Shown here in pieces: positions 38,788 to 47,516 of a stretch of 64,000 nucleotides of DNA. Position 1 is the stretch's first letter. The number at the start of each line of letters is the position of its first letter. Position numbers and translations under genes: made by a program. The notes under the pieces were generated by a model. That model did no database searches. It had not been told where the DNA came from and was given only the letters and a program-made list of their open reading frames with translations. Source of the stretch: Planobispora longispora (GTDB lineage Bacteria; Actinomycetota; Actinomycetes; Streptosporangiales; Streptosporangiaceae); the NCBI RefSeq assembly GCF_016863135.1, contig NZ_BOOH01000012.1, positions 1 to 64,000 on the forward strand. Reading direction: 5' to 3'.

Positions 38788-39612
38788 TCAGCTCTCGATC
38801 AGGTTGAGGTAGACGTCCTCCAGGGACGGGCGGGTCACGGTCAGCTCGGGGACCTCGCCGTCGAAGCGGCGGGTCAGCTCCATGACGGTCCGCGTCGGGG
38901 TGCCGGTCTCCACCGACCCGCCCGCCCAGCGGACCGTGGCCTTGGCGGTGGCCCGCCCGCCCAGGGTCGAGGGCTCCCCCTCGGCCACGATCCGGCCCCG
39001 GGCGATCACCGCCACCCGGTCGGCGAGGGCCTCGGCCTCGTCGAGGTAGTGGGTGGTCAGCACGATCGTGGTGCCCTGGTGGGCCAGCCCCTGGATCAGC
39101 TCCCAGAACCGGCGGCGGGCCTCGGGGTCGAAGCCGGTGGTCGGCTCGTCCAGGAAGAGCAGCTCGGGGCCGCCGATCACGCCCAGCGCCACGTCCACCC
39201 GGCGGCGCTGGCCGCCGGAGAGCTCGCTGACCCGCTTGCCCGTCTTCTCCGTCAGGCCGACCCGCTCGATCACCTCGTCCGGATCCCGGGGGAGGGGGTA
39301 GTAGCCCGCGAAGTGCCGGACCGTCTCCCGCACCGTCATCGTGCCCACGTCGCCGGCGGTCTGGAGCACGATCCCGACCCGGGAGCGCCACTCGCGCGTG
39401 GGCCTGCCCGGGTCGGTCCCCAGGACGCTCACCTCGCCGGAGTCCCGCCGCCGGTACCCCTCCAGGATCTCCACCGTGGTGGACTTCCCGGCCCCGTTCG
39501 GGCCGAGGATCGCGAAGACCTCGCCCGCGCCGATGTCGAGGTCGATCCCCCCGACGGCCTGCACGTCGCCGTAGCGCTTGGTCAGCCCGCGCACTTTCAC
39601 CGCTGTCGTCAT
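38788..39612 (-). CDS. ABC transporter ATP-binding protein
   Basis: The 274-residue ATPase of the second exporter has Walker A LGPNGAGKSTTVE, signature LSGGQRRRVDVALG, Walker B LLFLDEPTTGFDP and switch His TTHYLDEAE. It is the first gene of the minus-strand operon ATPase-permease-kinase-regulator, the same gene order as the plus-strand operon at 29768. It lacks the extra segment found in that ATPase, so the two modules are related but not recent copies. Confidence 0.94.
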   Translation of the reverse strand: MTTAVKVRGLTKRYGDVQAVGGIDLDIGAGEVFAILGPNGAGKSTTVEILEGYRRRDSGEVSVLGTDPGRPTREWRSRVGIVLQTAGDVGTMTVRETVRHFAGYYPLPRDPDEVIERVGLTEKTGKRVSELSGGQRRRVDVALGVIGGPELLFLDEPTTGFDPEARRRFWELIQGLAHQGTTIVLTTHYLDEAEALADRVAVIARGRIVAEGEPSTLGGRATAKATVRWAGGSVETGTPTRTVMELTRRFDGEVPELTVTRPSLEDVYLNLIES

Positions 39613-39668
39613 GCTTCGATCGTCGCGAGAACGCCGATCACGCGGTACCGACGGCCGGTGGAACCGGC

Positions 39669-39688
39669 TGTCCTCCGGACGGAGGACA
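39669..39688. promoter_or_regulatory. Palindrome before the second ABC/two-component operon
   Basis: TGTCCTCCGGACGGAGGACA, with perfect 8-bp arms around GGAC, lies 57 bases upstream of the ATPase start at 39612. It is a good candidate site for the operon's own response regulator and differs in sequence from the palindrome of the other module. Confidence 0.55.
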
Positions 39689-39762
39689 CGGGACCCGGCC
39701 GGAGCGCGGGCGGGCCGTACGGGATCGGCGGCCGCGCGGGATCGGATGCCGTACGGCGTCAG

Positions 39763-39796
39763 AGGCCGCGGAGGATCGCAGGCCGCGGAGGATCGC
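39763..39796. repeat. 17-bp tandem repeat, 2 copies
   Basis: AGGCCGCGGAGGATCGC occurs at 39763-39779 and 39780-39796; a third, diverged start follows (AGGCCGTGCGG). It lies just downstream of the nucS stop on the minus strand. Confidence 0.9.
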
Positions 39797-39809
39797 AGGC
39801 CGTGCGGCG

Positions 39810-40472
39810 TCAGAACAGCGTGGGGTTCTCCGGCTCGATGCCGCGCAGCGCGTCGTAGTCGAGGGTCACGCAGTCGATGCCCCGGTCGGTGGCGAGCACG
39901 CGGGCCTGAGGCTTGATCTCCTGGGCGGCGAACACGCCCCGCACCGGGGCCAGCAGGGGGTCGCGGTTGAGCAGCTCCAGATAGCGGGTGAGCTGCTCGA
40001 CGCCGTCGATCTCGCCGCGGCGCTTGATCTCGACCGCCACGGTGGCGCCGCCGTGGTCGCGGCAGAGGATGTCCACCGGCCCGATCGCCGTCATGTACTC
40101 CCGCCGGATCAGCGTGTAACCCGCGCCCAGCGTGGTGATGTGCTCGGCCAGCAGCTCCTGCAGGTGCGCCTCGACACCGTCCTTGATCAGGCCGGGGTCC
40201 ACGCCGAGCTCGTGGCTGGAGTCGTGGAGGATCTCCTCCATGGTGAGGACGAGCTTCTCACCGGTCTTGCCGTGGGTCACCGTCCAGACGCCTTCGTCCT
40301 CGCGGAGCTTGCACGGCGGGTTCATCCAGTTCAGCGGCTTGAAGGCGCGGTCGTCGGCATGGATCGACACGCTGCTGTCCGCCTTGATCAAGATCAGCCG
40401 GGGCGCCATCGGGAGATGGGCGGTGAGCTTTCCCACGTAATCCACGCTGCAACGCGCGATGACCAGCCGCAT
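39810..40472 (-). CDS. nucS: Mismatch-specific endonuclease NucS/EndoMS
   Basis: It cleaves both strands at mismatches and performs mismatch repair in actinobacteria that lack MutS/MutL. The 220-residue protein has the N-terminal beta dimer domain ([21 protein letters not shown]). The restriction-endonuclease-like C-terminal domain has the metal site [23 protein letters not shown]. It ends in PENPTLF, a hydrophobic tail like the beta-clamp-binding ends of this family. In M. tuberculosis nucS (Rv1321) is in the same chromosomal neighbourhood. Confidence 0.96.
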   Translation of the reverse strand: MRLVIARCSVDYVGKLTAHLPMAPRLILIKADSSVSIHADDRAFKPLNWMNPPCKLREDEGVWTVTHGKTGEKLVLTMEEILHDSSHELGVDPGLIKDGVEAHLQELLAEHITTLGAGYTLIRREYMTAIGPVDILCRDHGGATVAVEIKRRGEIDGVEQLTRYLELLNRDPLLAPVRGVFAAQEIKPQARVLATDRGIDCVTLDYDALRGIEPENPTLF

Positions 40473-40593
40473 GGGGCATCACCCTACCGGCCCGGCGGGA
40501 CCGGCCGCCCGCCGAAGCGGACGGCCGGTCGTCTCGCCGGACACCGGGTACGGCCCCACCTGGCGGGCCGTGACCGCACCCGGTGCGCGGTCG

Positions 40594-41754
40594 TCAGCGC
40601 ACGACCTCCGAGAGCTTGACCCGCGCGCCGGTGCGCAGGACCGCGCGCTCGTAGACGCGGGCGCCCAGGGCGAGCATCGCCGCCGTCGCCACGGCCATCA
40701 GGGCCGCCGCCACGCCGATCTCCCAGAAGGGCACCCCGCCGCCGGCCGTGCGGACCGGCATGACCATCGTGGAGAACGGCGGGATGAGCGAGAGGATGCG
40801 GGCCACCCCGCTGCCGGGCTCGACGGCCGCGAAGTAGGACACGAAGTAGGTGGCCATGATCAGCAGCGTCAGCGGGCTGATGACGCTGCTGACCTCCTCC
40901 TGCCGGGAGACCAGCGAGCTGAGCGCGGCGGCCATGGTGGCGAAGAAGGCGTAGCCGAGCAGGAACCAGAACAGCGCGCTGAGCACGATGCCGGCCATGC
41001 CGGGCGGCAGGTCGGCGGAGAAGCCGGTCGCGACGGCGGCGCCCAGACCGGCCACGATGATCACGACGAGATTGGCCAGAGCCAGGATGCCCAGCCCCAG
41101 GATCTTGCCGCCGAGCAGCTGCCAGGGGCGGATCGAGGTGAGGAGGATCTCGACGATGCGGCTGCCCTTCTCCTCGACCACGCCCATGGCGACGTACATC
41201 GACGGCTGCAGGAGAAGGAAGAACAGCACCATGACCAGGAGGAACGCGATGCCCGTCCGCACATCCTCGTAGCGGGTGTCGGCGCCGACGGAGACCTGCT
41301 CCAGCGGGGCGACCCGCATCGCCGCGGAGACCTTGGCGGGGTCCAGGCCCGCCTCGGAGAGCTGCTTCTGCGTCTGCGCCGCCTGGTGCGCGCTCTCCAG
41401 CAGCGCGCCGAGCTCCCGGTCCACCTCCCCGTCGGCCAGCGTCCTGCGGTCGCCCACCACGGCGGCGTCCGCGTCGCCGTCGAGGACGGCCTTGCGCGCC
41501 GCGGCCTCGTCGGCGAACGGCTTGACGGTGACCTCGGTGCCGTCCTCGCCCTGCTGTCCGGCCCCGGCGAGCGCGGACTGCAGCGCCGGGGAGTCGACGA
41601 CGCCCACGGTGAAGGAGTCGGGGCCGGAGAAGAGCCGGGGGAGGACGGCGAGGGCGCCGACCAGGACCGCGCTCAGCACCAGGCCGACGACGAACCCCTT
41701 CGTACGGCCGCGCGTGGTGATCTCCCGCCGCGCGACCAGCCACAGCCCGTTCAT
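40594..41754 (-). CDS. ABC exporter permease, NatB-like
   Basis: The 386-residue membrane protein has an N-terminal helix (GFVVGLVLSAVLVGALAVLP), an extracytoplasmic domain of about 130 residues, and then five helices. FLLLQPSMYVAMGVVEEKGSRIVEILLTSIRPWQLLGGKILG (abridged) is the ABC2_membrane_3/NatB signature. The ATG overlaps the ATPase stop by four bases (ATGA). NatAB of Bacillus exports sodium; here the substrate is unknown. It is last in a five-gene operon. Confidence 0.92.
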   Translation of the reverse strand: MNGLWLVARREITTRGRTKGFVVGLVLSAVLVGALAVLPRLFSGPDSFTVGVVDSPALQSALAGAGQQGEDGTEVTVKPFADEAAARKAVLDGDADAAVVGDRRTLADGEVDRELGALLESAHQAAQTQKQLSEAGLDPAKVSAAMRVAPLEQVSVGADTRYEDVRTGIAFLLVMVLFFLLLQPSMYVAMGVVEEKGSRIVEILLTSIRPWQLLGGKILGLGILALANLVVIIVAGLGAAVATGFSADLPPGMAGIVLSALFWFLLGYAFFATMAAALSSLVSRQEEVSSVISPLTLLIMATYFVSYFAAVEPGSGVARILSLIPPFSTMVMPVRTAGGGVPFWEIGVAAALMAVATAAMLALGARVYERAVLRTGARVKLSEVVR

Positions 41755-42629
41755 GCCACTGCCTCCCGGAAGATCTCGGTGAGCGTGGGCCGCTCCCAGC
41801 CGAAGTGCTCCACCGTTCCCGCCGCTGTGGCGGCCCGCAGGATCTCCTGGTCGCTGCCGTTCGCGTCAGCGAAGAGCACCTCGTCACCGTTTTTCGTGAT
41901 ATTTCCGCTCAAGCCGGTCGTCCAGTCGGGCGTCGCACCCCGGACCACCACCTTCAGCAGACGGCGTCCCTCCCGCGCCCGGAGCGCCTCCACCGTGTCG
42001 CTGGCCACCATGCGGCCGGCCGAGATGATGCCGACCGAGTCGCACAGCCGCTCCACGAGGTCCAGCTGGTGGCTGGAGAAGAGCACCGGCACACCCGCCG
42101 CGCGGCGTTCGACGAGCACCTCGGCGAGCGCGTCCACGGCGATCGGGTCCAGTCCCGAGAACGGTTCGTCCAGCACGAGGACCTCGGGATCGTGCACCAG
42201 CGCGACGGCGAGCTGCACGCGCTGCTGGTTGCCCAGGGAGAGCGCGCCCACCTCGTCGCCGGCGCGCCCGGTGAGCGCGAGCCGCTCCAGCAGGTCCTCG
42301 GTCGCCTTGGCCGCCTCCTTCGGGGACAGGCCGTTGAGCTGCCCGAAGTAGCGCACCTGCTCGGCGACCTTCATCTTCTGGTAGAGCCCGCGCTCCTCCG
42401 GCATGTAGCCGAACCTGCGCCGGTCCTCGAAGGCCAGCGCCCGGCCGTCCCGGCGCACCTGCCCGGAGTCTGCGGAGAGGACACCCATCAGGATGCGCAT
42501 CGTGGTCGTCTTGCCCGCGCCGTTCGCGCCGACGAAGCCGAACATCTCACCTGGCTTGACGGAGAACGAGACTCCGTCCAAGGCGATTTTGTCGCCGTAC
42601 CGTTTGTGGAGATCATCTATTTCGATCAT
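41751..42629 (-). CDS. ABC exporter ATP-binding protein, NatA-like
   Basis: The 292-residue ATPase has Walker A VGANGAGKTTTMR, the NatA-type YMPEERGLYQKMKVAEQ after the Q-loop, and signature LSLGNQQRVQLA, where LSGGQ reads LSLGNQ, a common variant in this subclass. Walker B is VLVLDEPFSGLDP. The C-terminal domain of about 80 residues has DUF4162 character. Start and stop overlap neighbours by ATGA on both sides, so translation is coupled to the regulator upstream and the permease downstream. Confidence 0.94.
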   Translation of the reverse strand: MIEIDDLHKRYGDKIALDGVSFSVKPGEMFGFVGANGAGKTTTMRILMGVLSADSGQVRRDGRALAFEDRRRFGYMPEERGLYQKMKVAEQVRYFGQLNGLSPKEAAKATEDLLERLALTGRAGDEVGALSLGNQQRVQLAVALVHDPEVLVLDEPFSGLDPIAVDALAEVLVERRAAGVPVLFSSHQLDLVERLCDSVGIISAGRMVASDTVEALRAREGRRLLKVVVRGATPDWTTGLSGNITKNGDEVLFADANGSDQEILRAATAAGTVEHFGWERPTLTEIFREAVA

Positions 42630-42940
42630 TGGGGGGATCCCTCGGTCAGTCGTTTCAACACGGAGACATAATCCTGGAAGGCGTGCCGTCCTGCGTCGGT
42701 GAGGGAGAGCCAGGTGCGCGGGCGCTTGCCCACGAACACCTTCTCCACCTCGACGTATCCCGCCTCCTCCAGCGTGATGATGTGCTTGGAGAGCAGGGAG
42801 TCGCTCACCTCGATCGTGTCCCGCAGGAAGCGGAACTCGGCCTTGTCCGCGGCGGCCAGGGCAGCCATGATCGACAGCCGGACCGGCGCGTGGATGAGGT
42901 CGTCCAGCCGGTGGCGCGGGTGCGAGCCGTTCCCGCTCAC
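42626..42940 (-). CDS. Winged-helix transcriptional regulator (HTH_34 type)
   Basis: The 104-residue protein is nearly all one winged-helix domain: DDLIHAPVRLSIMAALAAADKAEFRFLRDTIEVSDSLLSKH, then LEEAGYVEVEKVFVGKRPRTWLSLTDAGRHAFQDYV (both abridged families of HTH_34). The GTG start overlaps the stop of the membrane protein gene upstream (GTGA). It probably controls the whole operon from the promoter at 43875-43903. Ligand unknown. Confidence 0.88.
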   Translation of the reverse strand: MSGNGSHPRHRLDDLIHAPVRLSIMAALAAADKAEFRFLRDTIEVSDSLLSKHIITLEEAGYVEVEKVFVGKRPRTWLSLTDAGRHAFQDYVSVLKRLTEGSPQ

Positions 42941-43377
42941 CGCTCCGCTCGCATGACCCGCCAGGCCGCGTAGAACATCGGCAGGCTCGTGCAGACCGCC
43001 AGCACGACCAGCGCCGCGATCCAGCCGCCGCCGGGCTCGTCGGGGAGGAGGAATATCCCGAACACGAGCGTGATCACGATCAGGACGCCGTAGACGACCG
43101 TCACCGGCCCGGTGGGCTTGTTGGCCCAGGCGACCTCCCGGTCCTGGGTGCCCATCCGGTGGACCTGGGTGACGAAGAAGGTCGTGAGGGCGAGCCATGA
43201 CGCGGCGGCCACGATCTTGGCCCAGCCGGGGCCGAGTGACATGACCAGCCAGTAGACGATGGTGCCGAACCCGGCGACGATGAACGTCACCCCCACTGCC
43301 CGGGCCGGTCGCCTCGCCCGCCGGTCGATCTCGTCGATGCGCCGCAGGGCGTTTTCAGGTGTGAGGTTCTCTCCCAT
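42937..43377 (-). CDS. Small four-helix membrane protein, copy 2
   Basis: The 146-residue protein begins MGENLTPENALRRIDEIDRRARRPARAVG. Four membrane helices of about 20 residues follow, with a basic loop carrying NKPTGPVTVV. It is a clear paralog of the gene at 43391-43849 (same start region, helix order and TSLPMFYAAWR end). The ATG at 43377 follows GGGGAGGG; a longer frame upstream is unsupported. Unknown function; the position suggests a role with the Nat-like exporter. Confidence 0.82.
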   Translation of the reverse strand: MGENLTPENALRRIDEIDRRARRPARAVGVTFIVAGFGTIVYWLVMSLGPGWAKIVAAASWLALTTFFVTQVHRMGTQDREVAWANKPTGPVTVVYGVLIVITLVFGIFLLPDEPGGGWIAALVVLAVCTSLPMFYAAWRVMRAER

Positions 43378-43390
43378 GTCCCCTCCCCGC

Positions 43391-43849
43391 TCAGATGCGC
43401 TCTTGCTCACTGTGCGCCCGGAGGATCCGCCAGGCCCCGTAGAACATAGGCAGGCTTGTGCAGACCGTCAGGGCGACGACCAGCGCGATCCAGCCGGCGC
43501 CCGGATGCTCCGGCAGGAGGAACGTTCCCACCACCATCAGGCCGGTCATGACGAGGGTGATGATCGTCACCGGCCCGGTGGGCCTGTTGACCCGGTTCAC
43601 CTCGCGGTCCTGCGCCTGCTGGGACCAGCGGTGCCCGAGGACGACGATGAAGATCGTCATGATGAACCACGAAACCATCGCCGCGTACTTGGACCAGTCG
43701 GGGCCCAGTGCCATCACCAGCCAGTAGGGGATGTTGGCGAAGCCCATGACCAGGAGGATCAGCCCCGTCGTCCGCGCGGGCCTGCGCGTGCGCCGCTCGA
43801 CGTCGCCGATGTGCCGCAGGGCGTCTTCCGGTGTGAGGTTCTCTCCCAC
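43391..43849 (-). CDS. Small four-helix membrane protein, copy 1
   Basis: The 152-residue protein is the first gene of the operon, with a GTG start at 43849 after GAGGAGGG. Its N-terminus MGENLTPEDALRHIGDVERRTRRPAR matches the next gene closely. It has four helices and ends SLPMFYGAWRILRAHSEQERI. The pair arose by tandem duplication; even the leader sequences before the two starts are alike. I do not recognise a named family. Confidence 0.82.
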   Translation of the reverse strand: MGENLTPEDALRHIGDVERRTRRPARTTGLILLVMGFANIPYWLVMALGPDWSKYAAMVSWFIMTIFIVVLGHRWSQQAQDREVNRVNRPTGPVTIITLVMTGLMVVGTFLLPEHPGAGWIALVVALTVCTSLPMFYGAWRILRAHSEQERI

Positions 43850-43874
43850 TGTCCCTCCTCGCTCATCTACTCAA

Positions 43875-43903
43875 ACGTTAAGCGATACTCAACTCCCATT
43901 CAA
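43875..43903 (-). promoter_or_regulatory. Promoter of the Nat-like exporter operon
   Basis: On the minus strand TTGAAT (43898-43903), exactly 17 bases, TAACGT (43875-43880). The region carries three direct TTGA(A/G)T copies (one is the -35 box, one in the spacer, one just downstream of the -10), spaced 11 and 16-17 bases apart. They are candidate sites for the winged-helix regulator. Confidence 0.6.
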
Positions 43904-44043
43904 GTAGTTTCCTGAGATTGAAAGAGAAGGACCGGATGGGGCACCCGGCCTGTGGGGCGGGCAGGTCATCTCTGGGAGACTGGTGGGGTGCCGGGGCGGG
44001 CAGCTCCGGCGGCAGCGCGTTCTCGGTGCGATGGGGAGAGTCG

Positions 44044-45516
44044 ATGGCGGGCACCTTTGAGACGGTCGGCGTGGTCGGCCTGGGCACGATGGGCGCGGGG
44101 ATCGCCGAGGTGTTCGCCCGCGCGGGACTCACGGTGATCGGGGTCGAGGCCGACCCCGCGGCGCTGGAGCGCGGCCGCGGCCACCTGGAGGGCTCCACCG
44201 GCCGGGCCCTGGCGCGGGGCAAGCTGACCGAGGCGGAGCGGGCGGAGATCCTCGGCCGGGTGTCCTTCACCACCTCCCTGGAGGACCTCGCGGACGCCGA
44301 CCTGGTCATCGAGGCCATCCCCGAGGTCATGGACTACAAGCGGGCCCTGTTCACCGACCTCGACCGGGTCTGCAAGCCGTCCGCGGTGCTGGCCACCAAC
44401 ACCTCCTCGCTCTCGGTCACCGCGATCGCGGCCACCACCACCCGGCCCGGCCGGGTCATCGGCATGCACTTCTTCAACCCCGCGCCGGTCATGAAGCTGG
44501 TCGAGGTGGTCCGGACCGTGACCACCGACGACGGCCTCGCCGGCGAGGTGGCCGACCTCGCGCGCCGCCTCGGCAAGACCCCGGTGACCGTCGGCGACCG
44601 CGCCGGGTTCGTGGTCAACCGGCTCCTGCTGGCCTACCTCAACCACGCGGCCGCCCTGCTGGAGAACGGTCTGGCCGGCCGGGACGACATCGACGCCGCG
44701 ATGAAGCTGGGCGCGGGCTTCCCGATGGGTCCCTTCGCCCTGCTCGACCTGATCGGCCTGGACACCTCCTACGAGATCTGCGAGGTCCTGTTCCGGGAGA
44801 CCCGCGACCGCCGCCACGCCCCGGCGCCGATCCTCCGCGAGCTGGTCACCGCCGGGCGGCTCGGCCGGAAGTCGGGCGAGGGCTTCCACTGCGCCGAGGA
44901 GCCCCAGAGCCCCTCGCCCCACGAGAAGCCGTCGGCCGCCTCGGTCGCGGTCCTCGGCGAAGGGGCGGAGGAGTTCTCCGCCCGGCTCTCCGGCGCCGGA
45001 TTCAAGATCGTCGACCCGGAGGGCGCCGAGCTGGTCCTGGCGCTCTCCCACACCCCCGTGGTCGAGCGGGCCGTACGGCTCCCGCACCCGGACCGCCTGG
45101 TCGGCCTGCACCTGGTCGGCGACCAGGTCGCCGAGGTCGCCTCCACCGTGCTCACCTCCCCGGACACCGCCCGGGTCGCGCACGGCCTGCTGCGCATCCT
45201 CGGCCGGACCCCGGTGCCCTGCAAGGACCGGGCCGAGTTCGTGGTCGACGCCCTCCTGTACCCGTACCTCAACGACGCCGTGCGGATGTACGAATCCGGC
45301 TACGCCTCCATCGAGGACATCGACACGGCCATGAAGCTCGGCTGCGGCTACCCGGCCGGGCCCTTCGAGACACTCGACCGGCTGGGCCTGGAGACCGTCC
45401 GCGACGGCCTGCGCGCCCTCTACGCCGAGTACCGCGAGCCGTCCTTCGCCCCCGCGCCGCTGCTCGACCAGCTCGTCACGGCCGGGGTGCGGAGCATCCG
45501 CGATCTGACGCCGTGA
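44044..45516 (+). CDS. 3-hydroxyacyl-CoA dehydrogenase with duplicated C-terminal domain
   Basis: It oxidises 3-hydroxyacyl-CoA (probably 3-hydroxybutyryl-CoA) with NAD(P)+. The 490-residue protein has the N-terminal Rossmann fold VGVVGLGTMGAGIAEVFARAGL, IEAIPEVMDYK, and the family signature GMHFFNPAPVMKLVEVV. Then come two successive 3HCDH C-terminal domains (DRAGFVVNRLLLAYLNHAA near 190, DRAEFVVDALLYPYLNDAV near 400). A shortened non-binding Rossmann-like segment lies between them. The ATG at 44044 follows GGGGAGAG. A zinc-ribbon gene overlaps its stop by four bases. Confidence 0.92.
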   Translation: MAGTFETVGVVGLGTMGAGIAEVFARAGLTVIGVEADPAALERGRGHLEGSTGRALARGKLTEAERAEILGRVSFTTSLEDLADADLVIEAIPEVMDYKRALFTDLDRVCKPSAVLATNTSSLSVTAIAATTTRPGRVIGMHFFNPAPVMKLVEVVRTVTTDDGLAGEVADLARRLGKTPVTVGDRAGFVVNRLLLAYLNHAAALLENGLAGRDDIDAAMKLGAGFPMGPFALLDLIGLDTSYEICEVLFRETRDRRHAPAPILRELVTAGRLGRKSGEGFHCAEEPQSPSPHEKPSAASVAVLGEGAEEFSARLSGAGFKIVDPEGAELVLALSHTPVVERAVRLPHPDRLVGLHLVGDQVAEVASTVLTSPDTARVAHGLLRILGRTPVPCKDRAEFVVDALLYPYLNDAVRMYESGYASIEDIDTAMKLGCGYPAGPFETLDRLGLETVRDGLRALYAEYREPSFAPAPLLDQLVTAGVRSIRDLTP

Positions 45517-45833
45517 GCCCGCGCAAGGCGCGCCGGATGGACCCCTTCGACCGGGGCGGCGGCCGGGGTGCCGTCCGGCCCGTCGGGGGTTCCGTTCCCG
45601 GCGTCGACCAGGTCGAGGAGTGGCCCGACGGCGACTGGCACGTGCGCCGCGTCAGCGGCGCGGGATCCGACAAGGTCTACCGGTGCCCGGGCTGCGACCA
45701 GGAGATCAGGCCGGGCCTGCCGCACCTGGTGAGCTGGCCCGCCTGGGCGGGCGGGGAGAACGAGCGCCGGCACTGGCACACCGCGTGCTGGCGGAACCGC
45801 GTCCGGCGCGGCCCGGGCCGGAGCCGATACTGA
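45513..45833 (+). CDS. Small zinc-ribbon protein, unknown function
   Basis: The 106-residue basic protein has a Gly/Arg-rich start, then EEWPDGDWHVRRVSG, a CPGC pair (VYRCPGCDQEIRPGLPH) and a distal H-x-H-x-x-C-W (RRHWHTACW) that can complete a zinc site. It is a widespread actinobacterial small protein, sometimes mislabelled ATP/GTP-binding. The GTG overlaps the stop of the dehydrogenase gene (GTGA), so translation is coupled. Role unknown; the fold suggests nucleic-acid or protein binding. Confidence 0.8.
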   Translation: MSPRKARRMDPFDRGGGRGAVRPVGGSVPGVDQVEEWPDGDWHVRRVSGAGSDKVYRCPGCDQEIRPGLPHLVSWPAWAGGENERRHWHTACWRNRVRRGPGRSRY

Positions 45834-45852
45834 CCCCGGCCACGGAGACGCC

Positions 45853-45924
45853 GGCCACGGAGACATGGCCGCCGGTTACGGAGACATCGGCCACGGAGAC
45901 ATGGCCGCCGGTTACGGAGACATC
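45853..45924. repeat. 36-bp tandem repeat between two genes
   Basis: Two exact 36-bp copies (45853-45888, 45889-45924), each with three GGAGAC/ATGGCC sub-units; a partial copy precedes them at 45838-45850. The array fills most of the spacer between the zinc-ribbon gene and the hydrolase at 45966. Confidence 0.93.
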
Positions 45925-45965
45925 GATCACCGGCCGTGGAACGGGCCGGTCACGAAAGGGATGAG

Positions 45966-46679
45966 ATGGAGATCCGGGCCTCTACGGTCCTGCCCGCCAG
46001 GCGCGAGCCGATCGAGCTGCACACGGCCGACGGGCTGACGCTCGTGGGCGAGCTGGCCCTCCCCCCGGAGCGGCCCCCGGTCGCCACGCTGGTCTGCCTG
46101 CACCCGCTGCCCACGCACGGGGGCATGATGGACAGCCACGTCTACAAGAAGGCCGCCAACCGGCTGCCGGCCCTGGCCGACCTCGCGGTCCTGCGGTTCA
46201 ACACGCGCGGCACCTCCTCCGAGCGCGGCACCTCCGAGGGGGCCTTCGACGGCGGAGAGGGCGAGCGGTTCGACGTCGCCGCGGCCCTCGAATACGCCGA
46301 GTTCCACGACCTGCCCTCCGTCTGGCTGGTCGGCTGGTCCTTCGGCACCGAGCTGGCGCTCAAGTGGGGCCACGACCCGCTCGTGCGGGCGGCGATCCTG
46401 CTCTCCCCGCCGCTGCACCGGGCCGGCGACGCCGATCTCGACGCCTGGGCCGCGTTCGGCCGCCCGCTGACCGCGCTGGTCCCCGAGTTCGACGACTACC
46501 TCCGGCCGGAGGAGGCCCGCGCCCGTTTCGCCCGGGTGCCGCAGGCCGAGGTCGTCGGGGTGGAGGGCGCCAAGCACCTGTGGGTCGGCGAGCCGTACGT
46601 GCGCATCGTGCTGGATGAGATCGTCCGCCGGGTGAACCCGGCCGCGCACCCCCTGCCGACGGAGGTCGCCGACTCGTAG
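45966..46679 (+). CDS. Alpha/beta hydrolase
   Basis: The 237-residue hydrolase has LVCLHPLPTHGGMMDSHVY, the oxyanion strand and loop. LRFNTRGTSSERGTSEGAFDGGEGE, the nucleophile elbow GWSFGTE and a C-terminal GAKHLWVGEPY with the catalytic His follow. It resembles the YcjY/KANL3-like subfamily of small esterases without a lid. The ATG at 45966 is used, with GAAAGGG upstream. The substrate is unknown. Confidence 0.85.
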   Translation: MEIRASTVLPARREPIELHTADGLTLVGELALPPERPPVATLVCLHPLPTHGGMMDSHVYKKAANRLPALADLAVLRFNTRGTSSERGTSEGAFDGGEGERFDVAAALEYAEFHDLPSVWLVGWSFGTELALKWGHDPLVRAAILLSPPLHRAGDADLDAWAAFGRPLTALVPEFDDYLRPEEARARFARVPQAEVVGVEGAKHLWVGEPYVRIVLDEIVRRVNPAAHPLPTEVADS

Positions 46680-46736
46680 AATCTTGTTCGGTCCGGGGCC
46701 GCGCGGTGCGGTCCCGTGAACGAGGAGGAGGCGGTC

Positions 46737-47498
46737 GTGCAGGCGTTCGATCTTTCCGGGAAGAAGGCGCTCGTCACCGGGGCGTCACGCGGCATCGGGC
46801 GGGCGATCGCGGTCGCGTTCGCGCAGGCCGGCGCCGACGTCGCCCTCGTCTCCCGGTCGGCCGAGTCGCTGGCCGGGAGCGCCGGGGAGGTCGAGGCCCA
46901 CGGGCGCAAGGCCGTGGTGGTCCCGGCCGACCTCACCGACCGGGACGCCGCCGCGCGGGCCGTAGAGCAGGCCGTCGAGTCCCTCGGCCACGTCGACGTG
47001 GTGGTCAACAACGCCGGCGGCTCCAACTTCATGGTGCCGTTCAAGGACCTGCGGCTGTCCGGCTGGGACAAGCTGATGAAACTCAACCTCGACTCCGCCA
47101 TGACCGTCTGCCACGCCGTCGCCCCGCACCTGCTGGAGCGCGGCTCCGGCTCGGTGATCAATGTGGCCTCGGTGGCCGCCAAGGGCGCCCCGTTCCTGGC
47201 CGCGTACGCCGCGGCCAAGGCCGGGCTCGTCGCGCTCACCAAGAGCCTCGCCCTGGAATGGGCCGGCAACGGCGTGCGGGTCAACGCGCTGTGCCCCGGC
47301 TGGACCGCCACCGACCTCAACCGGAACCTCTGGGAGGACCCGGCCTCGAGCCAGGCCACCGTCCAGACCGTCCCCATGCGCCGCTGGGGCACCCCCGAGG
47401 AGATGGCCCACCCCGCGATCTTCCTCGCCAGTGAGGCCTCCGCCTACGTGACCGGTCAGGTGCTCTTCGTCGACGGCGGAGTGACCACGACCTCATAA
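46737..47498 (+). CDS. Short-chain dehydrogenase/reductase
   Basis: The 253-residue classical SDR binds NAD(P)H through TGASRGIGRAIAVAF and DVVVNNAGGSN. Catalytic Ser is in INVASVAAKG, and Tyr/Lys in YAAAKAGLVALTKSLA. The C-terminal FLASEASAYVTGQVLFVDGG is the usual FabG-like end. It probably reduces a 3-oxoacyl or related carbonyl. The GTG at 46737 follows GAGGAGGAGG; upstream in-frame GTGs lack that site. Confidence 0.93.
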   Translation: MQAFDLSGKKALVTGASRGIGRAIAVAFAQAGADVALVSRSAESLAGSAGEVEAHGRKAVVVPADLTDRDAAARAVEQAVESLGHVDVVVNNAGGSNFMVPFKDLRLSGWDKLMKLNLDSAMTVCHAVAPHLLERGSGSVINVASVAAKGAPFLAAYAAAKAGLVALTKSLALEWAGNGVRVNALCPGWTATDLNRNLWEDPASSQATVQTVPMRRWGTPEEMAHPAIFLASEASAYVTGQVLFVDGGVTTTS

Positions 47499-47516
47499 CT
47501 GATCGCCAGTCAAGGG

